Positions 1 to 12,892 of a stretch of DNA of 64,000 nucleotides are shown piece by piece. Origin of the DNA: Phoebastria nigripes (Eukaryota; Chordata; Aves; Procellariiformes; Diomedeidae). The first letter of the stretch is position 1, and each line of letters begins with the position of its first letter. The position numbers and the translations under genes were made by a program. Location of the stretch: assembly GCA_035582835.1 (NCBI GenBank), contig JAYKAV010002662.1:2240911-2304910 (forward strand). The letters are read 5' to 3'. The notes under the pieces are model-generated. The model was given only the letters and a program-made list of their open reading frames with translations, was not told where the DNA came from and searched no databases.

Positions 1-2084
<2,084 letters not shown>

Positions 2085-3186
2085 CTAAAGCAGGGAGAAA
2101 TGCACCATCAAAGATCACTCTTCCCTTTAAAGCAAACAGCTCCTTCAGCTCCATCAGAGCTGTTCACGTTCCTCTTAATACCATCCTCCGGTGTTTGTAT
2201 GTGATGTATCCCTTCAAAATGAGGCTGTTTTCCTAAAGGGTAGATGCTGGAGAAAGACTGGAAGTTGCTGTTCTCAGTCTCCGTTCTCCAAAGTTATCCT
2301 CAGCGATTCCTAAAGCACATGTGTGGGGAGGGGGGAGGAATCCAAACCCAACCTCACTGAGAAATAAGATTTGTCAAGATTTCCTAAGGATACTTGCAAG
2401 AATAAAGCCTGTGCATACAGCACCCAGATCTGCATTGTAGCTGTAATTGTTACGATTGCAAAATCTAATCTAGGCTCTATTGAATATTTACTAGTAGGTC
2501 ACAGCTGGCTNGGACGGAAGATGTGCAAATCTCCTTTAGCAACGCTATGACAACAAATACGGGGCGAAATATTAACGAAGAAAGAGATAGCAGAGGAGCA
2601 CAAAGATGTTTCAGTAATTCTTCTTTCATTTGACTTTTGATTGCTTTTTCTCTTTCCATCTGCGATTCCTAGAGAGTCAAGTCAGGAGTGTTCAAAGGTT
2701 TCCTAGAGCGGAAGACGTGAGCTGACAGAAACGCTGCAGTGCAATTAGCTTTCACAGTGCCAGGGCTGTGCCTCTGTAAGCTGTAAACTGTTTGCTGGGT
2801 TCGGGTCCGGATTTATAATCTACCCAGGTAGAACACACAAAGCCAGGGCTTTGGTCCTTTGTGTGCACTTTGGGCATTGCAGCCGCACGCTGCCTTGCTG
2901 GACTTTAACAACACGGACATTTGCAGCAAAGTTAGAATACCCTGTAGGTTTCAAAATGTGCTTGGTTTTGCCCTTCTTGCAACAACTACTACTACAGGAA
3001 GCATTTAGTAATGAGATAACACAGAGAAAAGCATAGCAAGGGAGGGTCCTTGAACTTTTTCCCCCAGCAGAAAAGTCCAAATGCATCTTTGTTATGGTCT
3101 TAAAAACACCTCCATAGGCACTTAGAGCATNTCAGCACTGGTGAGGAAGCCTGGCGAGTGAGAACCTAATGCAATGCCCTTCTCAC
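2085..3186 (-). other. ACVR2B: ACVR2B intron 5
   Basis: A 1,102-base intron with a gtgaga donor at 3186 and a pyrimidine-poor ctttag acceptor at 2085. No exon, RNA gene or transposon is recognisable. Single Ns at 2511 and 3131 are unresolved bases. Confidence 0.85.
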
Positions 3187-3330
3187 CTGAATAGGGAAGA
3201 TTTTCACTGCTACGTAGTCATTCATCAGCTGAGCCTTCCACACGCAGCCAAATCGTCCCCTTGCCTTGATCTCCAAGAGCTGCAGAGGCTTTAGGCCAAC
3301 CAGGGGAGAAGGGGGTGGCGGGCCAGGGTC
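3187..3330 (-). CDS. ACVR2B: ACVR2B exon 5: juxtamembrane and glycine-rich loop
   Basis: A 144-base exon (48 codons, phase 0 both ends), acceptor cttgtgcag|GAC and donor TTCAG|gtgaga. It reads [20 protein letters not shown], then [20 protein letters not shown] and AVKIFPIQ, matching human residues 175-222. It holds the proline-rich juxtamembrane segment, the nucleotide-binding glycine loop (ARGRFGCV) and the ATP-binding Lys of VAVK, which falls at residue 217 as in human. The [12 protein letters not shown] ending has Tyr and Ile where my recollection of human ACVR2B is NDF..PLQ and where ACVR2A has Tyr and Ile. This is a conservative difference. A misleading open frame crosses this exon in another register; the frame given is fixed by the neighbouring exons. 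Confidence 0.97.
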
Positions 3331-4459
3331 CTGCACAAGAGAAAAACATTGTCACCAGCTGAAGCTGGACTGTAAAACAAAGGGAGGGGAGGAATGGAGA
3401 GATTGCATATGGGGAAAGAGGCGTAAAGAAGTGACAGATTATTTTATACAAATTATTTAGATGTACTGTTTGCAGCAAGAGCAGCCCAAAATTCCCTATC
3501 TTGCTTTGTAGGGTATTTGTGTAGAACATACATAACAATCTACGCCTCCAAGTGTCACTTTGTGTGTCGAACTACTGCCTGCCATCCTCTGGCAAAACCT
3601 GAATTCTCCTACGTTTTCAAAGCAAGAGCTATTTTGGGCTGTAAAACACCGATGACCTCAAGGCTATCTCCTGCCAAAAGTAGGAAGGTTTTGATCTTTG
3701 TGATCCAACAGCCAACTACACCTAAAACCTCCCACTGCTTTGCACTTCATTAGGTGTGTTTCACANAACCCTAGCAATGGGCAGTAAACAGGTCTGTCAG
3801 CATCATAAAGATCGTATCTGTTTAAACTCTGCATTTGTCCGGGAGAACAACGCAACCCCNCAGGATGTGTGGGGTTGGAGCTCTGTCCTATCTGCTTTCA
3901 GATGGGAAAGGTTCACAGTATGGGCTGTAATGGGCAGAGGAGGGAGGGAGATGTAGCTGCTCNGCCCTTCAGAAGAAACCAGAAGGCTCAGGGCTCAGCA
4001 GAGCCAGCAAGGACCAGTTCCCGATGGCTTCAGGCCATGAGGATGACCTCCTGCATGCATTCTCTGATGGCTCATAAAAACTGAGCTTCAACAGGGAAAG
4101 CATCTCCCCTCGCCCCATAAAGCTGGTAGGAACTTTATCATCTCTCTGAGCTCTGCTCCTCTGAAAAGTTGGCTGAAATCAGGCAAAGGGTTTGAGAGNT
4201 GGGGGGAACGGTAGCCACCAAGCAGGGCTGTGTAACTCCACCCCTTAGGAATCTTGGACATGGTGATAATCCCATCTAAACCCATCAGCCTCACAGGAGA
4301 TGCTAACACCATCATGGAGGCCAACTGTACCACCAACTTCAAAAAGATAGAGAAGAAAAGTTAGGCCACCTGAAAAGAGTGAAGCAAAAGTGGATGTGAA
4401 CATATACGGAGCCTCTGTGCCTTTTGTAAGGTAGAAATAAAGGGGAGCGACTCCCTCAC
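3331..4459 (-). other. ACVR2B: ACVR2B intron 4
   Basis: A 1,129-base intron with a gtgagg donor at 4459 and a cttgtgcag acceptor at 3331. No gene or known repeat was seen. Four isolated Ns (3766, 3860, 3963, 4199) mark unresolved bases. Confidence 0.85.
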
Positions 4460-4611
4460 CTCATTAATGTCGACGTGCCCGTAGGGAGGCTTGCGGTGAC
4501 GGTACATCCAAAAGGCCAAGAGGATGGCCATGGAGAGGACAGCGATGGGGAGCAGCGAGTACACCAGGATGTTGAGCAGGGAGGGCGTTGGTGGTGGTGG
4601 CTCGTATATGA
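4460..4611 (-). CDS. ACVR2B: ACVR2B exon 4: transmembrane segment
   Basis: A 152-base exon, acceptor ttctcacag|TCATATAC and donor AATGAG|gtgagg, starting in phase 1 (it completes a Val codon) and ending in phase 0. It reads (V)[18 protein letters not shown], then [16 protein letters not shown] and [16 protein letters not shown], matching human residues 124-174. The hydrophobic run of about 24 residues from LLNILV to LLAFWMY is the single membrane-spanning helix, followed by the basic RHRK stop-transfer motif. This places the N-terminal exons outside and the kinase inside the cell. The short proline-rich stalk before the helix is typical of the receptor. Confidence 0.97.
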
Positions 4612-5975
4612 CTGTGAGAAAAGAGCAGGGTAAACAAGGGAAAGGACCCTTCAGGCATGCAACAGCACTGTCAGCTACACGTCCAGATGCAACCAAACCC
4701 CATCCTTCCTTCTACTCCGAAGTTGANAAGGCTTAGTGGCACGTCCCACCACATCCAACAGTATTCATAAGGCTCNGCGGTTTACTCTTTTCCATATGGC
4801 TATTAGTAATGGAGTTACAATGGTCCAAACCACACTTTGCAAGCCGAGCCTCCATGTGACCTTTATTTAAGATGGGTATTTCTTGCTGGGGTACGTAAAA
4901 GCAGAAAATTTCCTCCTCTTAACCCCTCCGAATGTATTAAGCGAGCACGAAATCCCTTGCAGCGTTGCTTTGTCTTTTACAGTGATTGACAAGATGTCAG
5001 TTTTTAGTAAAATGCTGCCGGAGCCACAATCAAATGCACTATTCCCACAGTAGTTCTTGTTCCAAATTACATCAGTGCAGTTGAGACATAAACAATGGGA
5101 ATACTAAATGGAGCCATGTTGCTATGTTGGAGACAGGGAAGGAAAAAATAGCAAGACTTGCCAAATTAAACAAAAAACTGTGAGAGAAAGAATATTTGCT
5201 ACTAGGTTGCTACGGGTACATTAATAACAGGAGATAATAAAACCCATGTAAACAATTAAAAACCTAACAGGAAAGCCCAGGAAAATCTGATAATGGTCTA
5301 CTGGAACATCTCAGTAAATGCAGGTAGTTGATAGCAGAAGAAACCATCCTAAGGAAAAGATCCACCTGCTTTAATAATTTTTATTGAATGACACTTTAGC
5401 AAGCCTACAGCTAAAAGAATCATCATTTTTCTATTAGCCTCTGAAGAAGGACCTGCTATTACTTTTCTTCCTTGATGTATATCCACAAACTCTGAAAGCT
5501 GACACACATACCCATTCCCTTTCAATCCCCAGACCAAGAAAAGACCAATCAAATGCAAAAGTCCTTGATGCCCAAGATATCTGGAGACCTATGACCTATG
5601 AAAATTAATGAAGATGGTGTCAAATACCTTTTAAGAGTTTGAGTTGATCCATTTTGTATAAATCACACCGCCCTCTTCCCCTTGTGTGGGATTCTGTTTT
5701 GTAAGAGCCCACTGGGAACGTCCACCATAAAGAAAATCTAATCCTTACTGATGGTATACGAGGTGTTGGTACAACACACTTTACCCCCAGGGTGAAACAA
5801 CATTAAAAAACTATTCCTGAAGAATCCCAGCAGAAGGATTTCTGGACTTTGTAACCAAAATAGTACTTTGTGTCCTGTCAGATGTATTTTTTTGCTCAAG
5901 ATCCAACAACTCAAAGTCATCACAAACTGGGTCTAGAGGAAGAGACCCCAACTCCCCGTCCACCCAGTCACTCAC
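4612..5975 (-). other. ACVR2B: ACVR2B intron 3
   Basis: A 1,364-base intron with a gtgagt donor at 5975 and a ttctcacag acceptor at 4612. The middle part is AT-rich. I see no gene, RNA or recognisable mobile element. Confidence 0.85.
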
Positions 5976-6085
5976 CTTCTGGGCCGGTGACTTCAGGCAA
6001 ATGGGTAAATTTCTCATTGCAATAGTTGCCCTCACAGCAGCAGAANAACACTTGAGGGTTTTCTTCTGTGGCTACGCACTCCTGC
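5976..6085 (-). CDS. ACVR2B: ACVR2B exon 3: end of ligand-binding domain
   Basis: A 110-base exon, acceptor gatgcag|GCAGGAG and donor CCAGAAG|gtgagt, phase 2 at the start and phase 1 at the end. It reads QECVATEENPQVxFCCCEGN, then YCNEKFTHLPEVTGPE, matching human residues 88-123. Its five cysteines plus the five in exon 2 give the ten that form the five disulfides of the activin-receptor three-finger fold. The x is an unresolved base (N at 6046) in a TTN codon at residue 100, next to Phe101, which is part of the hydrophobic ligand contact patch. The codon can only be Phe or Leu, while I recall Tyr in human. Confidence 0.96.
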
Positions 6086-9000
6086 CTGCATCAGGGAGGG
6101 ACAGAGACAGCAATGAAGGGAAGAGAAAAAACAACGTCAGCCAACTCCTGCCTCTTGTCTTTGGGAGCCGACCTGCCCCGAATTGTCTTCTCCACGCGCC
6201 TTCTCCTGCTGCTGCGCTGCACAGATCGGCAGTCTCCACTTAGAGAAAACAACTTGGCACTCAAATACCCCAGTGGATAGCAAAGATCCTTGAAAAGACC
6301 GTAAAGGAAACAAATGTTTCCATATGTACCAAAGGCATTAGATGGCAAGTAATAAATAACAGCCACCACCGCTAACTGAATGAGAAGCAGAAAAACGATG
6401 GAGAGATGCCTCCTTCCCTGAACAGTGTCCTTCCCGCAGCCCGTATGTATGCTGTCAGGGGAGAGGACTATTTGATCATGCAATTAAAGATCGTGCCATA
6501 AAGCACGTATGATGAGGGTTGAGCTAAGACTGCTCTCACAGCCTTGAGCATCACTATACACACTAGAAGGGCACCAGACACAGCAGCAACAGCAGTCCTG
6601 CTGCAGGCAGGAGGAAGGCTGCAGGTTTTGGTTTGAGGTTTTTTTTTTAAAGTTTAATTTTCAAGTGCCATCTTCTTCTCCTTTAAAAAACTTATTCCTG
6701 CACAAAAGCCTTTAAGAAAATCAGGTCGCAGCTCTCATTTTTCCTATTTGCCTCTTATCCAGGTAGCGCTACAGCCTGCTCAGCACTGAGGTTTCCTTCC
6801 ACACTGTGCAAGGCGTTAGGGGACTTCCACGGATCAGACCAACTCCACTTCCACATATCCTCCCTCTCCCACAGATCAATGCCAAAAGAGACGTGCAGTG
6901 ATTTTTGCAGTGCTCTAACAGTCATTTCTTTCTCTTTCTTAAATGTCTGCTTCCCTTCCTTGCCACCTTTTGCTACGTTACCCTCTGCTTTTAGCTATTA
7001 CGGCTGCAGAGCTGCTCTCCGCACAGAACTGTATCAAACTATTTCCTGAAGCCCAGCTAAATTATATGCATAACTTCCTTCCTTCGACCACTCGGAGGAA
7101 GTAGCAAAACAATCATACGTGTTTGACATTATTACTCATTTATGAACCCATGCCAAGCCTCCCTTTCTGTGGTATCACTGACATACTGCCACGAGAAGAA
7201 CGGAAAGGGCTCTCTTCAGTCATAACACAGGGTCGTTTTCAGTGCTTTATTCCTTTTGGGAGGAAAAAAAATGGCTATAGCCGAAATGTCTCCTGCAAGG
7301 TCTCAGCTGGGAAGCACTTGGTTTGTTTTTCAGGCTTTTATTGTTTTAAACTTCAAAGAAAAAAAGCAGCTATTTGACTTATTCAAATGAACAAAGATGT
7401 TTCAACAAGTTAAGCAATGTTTCCAGATGCTTTTTCGTGAAATCAGATAAGAAGCCGTTTGGATTTAACAGCATCAGTATTGGAGTCTTCAATAGAAAAC
7501 ACATCCTTTGCTAAATCTGTTGGTTAAGAAATCAAGCTAATGAGTGAAAACAGCCTGCTCCACATCTGCAATTCATTATCCCTGTCTTTGAGTTGGTGTG
7601 CGCTCAGGGCAGCCATCCAGGTACATATGACATGTTATACTTAGCAAATATTACAAATGAGACAGTGGGAGAGAATGACACATTTTTCTATGGCAGCGAG
7701 GGCACGTGTCGTAGTGGTTCACGTGCTCTTCAAGGGAATGTGAACACAACCTCTCCAGTGGGGCTGTGTAAATAAACGAAGAGCACACAAGTCGATTTTT
7801 AAACACTACCTTTTTCCTATAGCCTTAAATGTACATATATCACGTTCTTGTTTCCTTAAGATAAAGAACAGAGTAAGGAGCCATCACCCTCAATGTCCCA
7901 ACCCTTGCACTCCCAAATTTTTCACCTTCCAGCGACAAGGAGGCAGCGCTTGGCATGGACCACCACGTGCTGCCTGCCCTAGGAGAGGAGCTGCCGCCTG
8001 GCAGGATAGGACCATGCCCTGCACGCGGGGGACACTTCTGCAGATACAGGTACAGGTGCATCCCCCGAGGCTGCACCCAGGAGCTCAGCATCCAAAGGTG
8101 CTGAGGACAGAGGAAGAAAGGGCATCAGCACAGCACCATCAATCAAAAAATCATCTTTTTAGCCATTTTTGCCATCTTGGAATGCAACACTACCTGCATG
8201 AAAGACCGATGAAGGCACTCAAAGGAAGGAAAAAAAAAAAAAAAGACTCCATTTAAACAGTCTTTATTTAATTAAAGCTAACCTTTATTTCAAATGTTGC
8301 TTTCAACACTTGTACTGTTTGTTAATTCTCAGAAGATCTTTTAGCTTTGCCCTGGAACTGTGGCTTTGAAGAATCAGGCTGCAGGATAATGGATGCTCAA
8401 CCCCANGGCTGCAAAAAGGCTTGCGAGGAGCCCTGGAAACTTTTTACTGTTGTAACAGAGCAACACGTTATGACAAAGTTTAAGAACCACTACATCCCTG
8501 CACAGAGACACTCAGTGACAATACAAGTGTCACTGTATACGAGAGCAGGCACTGAAAGGAGAAATCTGTTTACAGTAAACACTTCTGCTTGGAAGTAGGA
8601 AACTAGAGTGACCTTCTGTTCTCAGAAGGATCGGCATTAAGATGACTAATGGGCCAAGGAGGATTGATTTATCGGGAAAGAATAAAAATTTAACTATATA
8701 TAGAGCTTNGCTACGCAACTGGCAAGGGAATAGGTGTGGTGGGAAAGTAACCCCAGCGCTAATAATAGAAGGAAGATGAGGAACGACTCACAGTCGGGAT
8801 AAGCTAAGACAACGGGCACAAAAGCAGGGATAGCATACAGCGCCAAAGGGAGGAAACTCTCCAGCCATGGGACAAATCAAGTCCCAGCTTAAGCCTCACG
8901 GCTTAGGACCGGATGTCCTAAAACTTCTGGAATGAGAAGCTACAAAGATGCGCAGCTGGCAATTGCACAAAGGTGAGATCAACCTACATTGGTGTTATAC

Positions 9001-9816
9001 CAAGGGAAATCCTTGAATTTTATGTTCTGTTAATCCTTACTGAAAGGGTTGAGTTTGGGTTGGTTGATTGGTCATTGGGGTTTTTTTAACAGAAACACTG
9101 AGCCCAGAGCTACTGAGCATTGTCCTTTTAAACTGTGAAACTTCAGAGGGCTATTTTCTTTAGCTGTAATTCTTTTCCCCTCTGTAGAATTGCATCAAGG
9201 GAAATGAGAAGAGACTAGTTTATTTTCCCAGCTATTTAATAAGGCTGGAGCCTTCGTACTAGAAAACCTCGCTCCTTTTCAGCTCGCTACGGGCAGCGAC
9301 ACACAAACACGCGTATTGCTTTTGCTGCCCCACTCTTTCTCCTGGCCCATCTCTTAACTCAGCCGAAGAACAGTGAAACTTTTTGCAACATCACCAACGC
9401 CAGAGTATCTCAACTTCTAACTACCCCCAGATATCTGTGCTTTTCTAGAGAGCTCCAAATGATTCCAAGTTTTCCTTTATATCGCCAAATACTCTTGGAA
9501 GAACATATTGCTCTTCATTTGATGGTACAGGACACGTTTTTCAACACATGCCAGAATTATCAAAGCTTTGCTAAGGAAAAAAAAAACAAAACACACAACA
9601 AAAAAACCCTAAAAGCGCCTTTTGCAGCTTCTATTTAGAAAGTCAAGGCAGACAAGTGACAATTCTGAGAGCTGCATTAGCAACAGAAGTAATTACGGGC
9701 GATGAATGGGCCAACTGACTTGGACTTGCTTTCTTTTCCTTGATGCAAAAATCACAAGCCTTTGCACTTAGAGGAACAATTAAACCCCCATTCAGAAAAA
9801 ACAGTTAGGCTATTAC
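6086..9816 (-). other. ACVR2B: ACVR2B intron 2
   Basis: A 3,731-base intron with a gtaata donor at 9816 and a gatgcag acceptor at 6086. It contains short A-tracts (8230-8244, 9580-9607) and several AT-rich stretches, but no exon, RNA gene or intact transposon that I can recognise. Open frames inside it, including those at 6091-6483 and 7593-7775, show no family resemblance and are treated as chance. Confidence 0.85.
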
Positions 9817-10024
9817 CTGTCATAACAGTTGAAGTCGTCTAACCAGCAGCCTTTCTTTACCAGCTCGATGGAGCCTGAGTTGTTTCTCCAGGAGGCATAG
9901 CAGTGGAGCCGCTTGTCCTTCTCCCCCTCGCAGCGCTCCACGCCGCTCTGGTTGGTCTTCTCCAACTCCCAGTTGGCGTTGTAGTAAATGCATTCCCTCG
10001 TCTCAGCCTCCCCATGGCCTGGTC
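9817..10024 (-). CDS. ACVR2B: ACVR2B exon 2: activin-binding ectodomain
   Basis: A 208-base exon, acceptor tttgcttcag|GACCAGG and donor ATGACAG|gtaata, phase 1 at the start and phase 2 at the end. It reads (G)[15 protein letters not shown], then [40 protein letters not shown] and [13 protein letters not shown], matching human residues 18-87. Two N-glycosylation sequons (NQS at residue 42, NNS at 65) sit where human has them. Tyr60, Trp78 and Leu79, known ligand-contact residues, are present, and residue 64 is Arg. The phase-1 start requires an exon 1 ending in a single G, encoding the signal peptide; none was identified in the window. Confidence 0.98.
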
Positions 10025-11663
10025 CTGAAGCAAAATTCAAACCCCAAGTACGTTCAAGCAAAATCAGAAACAGATCCCGGGAGACGCACCTCCACGTGGC
10101 TTTGCTTTAGGTGATGCATACATCTGCCTCCCTGGGAGCTAAGTAGTGCATCGATGTGAGCTTCAGCATGGCGCGGAGGGTTATTCTCCTTTGCTGGTGT
10201 GAGGTGGGGAACAGAGAGATCAGGTTTGCCTAGGCTCACAACAGGAGCTCATGGTGAAGTCAAGAACCCAGCTGAGACCCCCCCAGGTCTCCTCTGGCCA
10301 GTGCTTCAGCCACAGGACCCCAACAGGGGGATGTACAAGGCAACCCATAAACAGTATTTTCTAACCACAGAAACCCTGTTTAGGAAAGGCANCCTCCTGG
10401 GGTGCTGCTTGCCGCTTGCTGGGATGTCACACAACGGGGTTACCCTCCCTCTCCACCACTATTTTGGGAAACACCACCTAAAAATAAATGGTTTCTTACG
10501 TGGGTAGGACGTAACTGAGAACAGATAATATTCATCCTGCAGAGGAGGGCCAAACCAGTACCTATTCCTCACTTAGATCCCAGTTCAGGCTTATTTGGGT
10601 AAGTCTCCATATGATAAATACCATGTTTTTAGCTGCAGATGACACGGCTCACGCTGCCTCTCCACCCAAGCAAGACCTTCAGCAAAAAGCAACTTGATTC
10701 CCTGGACAACTCTGGCCACCCCAAATGGACGTTCGGCCACCACAAACCAAGGAGTCTCCATAGCCTGTGGGTCCTTCCCCCATTAGAGCCTTGTACCAAA
10801 GGACCGAGGAGTTCCTACTGCCCCAAGTGAAACAATTCCCACATGGCCACCACAGCACAGAACTGAAACACGATTACAGACACATCCATTAAAAACAGTC
10901 AAGTAAGGGAACGCTGATATCTGCAGGTGACCTGTTTTGTCCTAAGCCTTAGAAATCCTCTCTTCATTTGGAAATATTCTGCTTTGTGGCATTTTGAGGA
11001 TTAGTTTAAAATGAAAAGAAGAATGAAACAAACGCACGACATGTAAGCAGACACCCAGGGAAGGTACCATAAAGCTNGTGATTTTGTAAATCCTGAGATG
11101 CCCTGCAGCCACCTCTCTCAACCATTACCCAACCCAAGGCCAGGTCAGACCTGGCCGTTATTTTGATGGATTGCTATCATGGAAAATGTAGGTATCCCAA
11201 TAAAATGTGTTGACAACTGGGTAGAAAACATGAATGTGTCCCGCAGGATGGTGAAATGAAAGCACTGCGCTCCCAGAATAGCCAGACCTTTGCAAAACTC
11301 AGAACTAAGTTTCTGGCTGGAAAATTTTGCAGTGCTTTCATGACTCTATCTTCTCCAAAGGCCGTGCAACCTTTAGTGTTGAGATGAAGGCAGTCAGGGC
11401 CATGTCTGGACAATCTAAATGCAACCCAGCCGGTGATTCCCACTCAACGTGGCAAACCAGCTACTTCTAAAAGGTCTCTACAAGGTGATGCAATTCAGCC
11501 TTCATAAGACACTGAGCAGCGAGTGGCTTACAGCCGGCAGAGAAAACACCCAGCCTGGGCACAGGCACCAGCTCCAGGCCCAGGATACCTTCTGTAGCTT
11601 CATCGTTTCCCTACCTGAACACCCATCCACTCCTGATGTAAGTACACTCACAACACCCAGCCA

Positions 11664-11760
11664 GAGATGGGAGTATTAGTCCCAACTGAAGATCCAACAC
11701 GCCAAGATTAAACAACTTGTCCCAAGTGAGCTGGGGGAAGCCAGACCTGCCTTTTGACAG
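11664..11760 (-). repeat. Ancient MIR/L3-like relic
   Basis: The plus strand resembles the reverse complement of the MIR core and its flank: an 'aactgaagatccaa' and 'aagattaaacaacttgtccc' series followed by 'gagctggggg' and 'agccagacctg'. This parallels the family's 'aaactgaggc..gttaagtaacttgcccaaggtcac..agct..agccagg'. Divergence is high and boundaries are approximate. This is recognition from memory of the consensus, not an alignment. Confidence 0.45.
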
Positions 11761-12810
11761 CCTGCAACTCCTTAAGTTGCCAAGTCTCCAAGCTGTTACC
11801 TGGTGGCAGGATTCACCTCCAATTTTGCAGTGCACGGAGAACACTTTAGAGATTGCATTCAAGCTATTGAATGTAGCCTGATCTGCTGTAGGGAATCAAC
11901 CTTCTGCTGCCAACAGGCATCAAGCAAGGAGTGCAGATGACCTGGCATGGAGCAGAAGTGGAACTGCAAGAAGGTTGCAGGGGAAACCATAGTTTCTGCA
12001 CAAGCTAGGGGTGATGTGTCCAACCTGCTCCCGATACTGACACCTGGACTCAGCGATGGGTAATTTTCATGGTACGGAGCAAACTCATCAGCCTAGGAAG
12101 ATCTCTTTGCAAGTTGAAGAGGTGTTCAATAACTCATGTTCAAGCCTTCAATAACTCTTTTTTGGGAAGAATGTTTAATCTGCATCGTGGGAGAGACTCA
12201 AAGGGAGGAGGGGTATGAGAAAGTCATAAAGCTGACTTCTGAAACTGGAAATTATATTCAAAGCACACAGGAACAAGAGCTCAATTTCAATAGCACCTGG
12301 CAGGTTTTATCGGCACTTGCAAAGCTCCATCTGAGTTTTCCTCTGACAAGTTGCTTACTATAATAAAAACAACTTACCAATATCCCTCAACACAGAACAG
12401 TGTCAATATTGACACTCCTTGTAAAAGCCTTGATATTTGTTCTCTTGATACTTACACCACGCTTTGTTAGGGCAGATTAAGCATTTTTGCTAAATACTGG
12501 TTAAATCAGCAGGAAAGTGAAGGAGCGTTGTCTTGTGTGCGAGGAGGGCGATATCTTTTTATTTATAAAGGAATGAGTAAATATCTTAGCTTCATTCTAA
12601 TACTTCACATGGCTTCCAGCTGATACATGATAGCTAATACTCACTGTCACCTTCTGGTCCAGTCCTTGAAATACATTTTGTAATATCATTTCCATCATCC
12701 CAAACCGAATATCGCTTTCGCTCTAGATGGAAATTTCCTCTCCCTCCCCAACCCCATCNCCCAGAAAGCAGGAAGGTTTAATGAACCATTTGCCTGGGAA
12801 ACAGCTCCAA

Positions 12811-12892
12811 AATCTAATCCTGGCTCAGCCACCTCTGTCTGTAACCTCGAGCAATATTGTGTAGCCTCTGTTTTCTCCACCTGCAACAAGGG
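12811..12892 (+). repeat. Ancient MIR-like relic
   Basis: The ordered segments 'aatcctggctcagccacct', 'gtaacctcgagcaa' and 'gtagcctctgttttctcc', followed by 'acctgcaacaaggg', follow the MIR plus-strand order: Cys/Ser-like 'tcctggctctgccact', then 'gtgaccttgggcaa', 'cctctgtgcctcagtttcc' and 'atctgtaaaatggg'. The copy is heavily mutated and its ends are uncertain. Confidence 0.55.
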
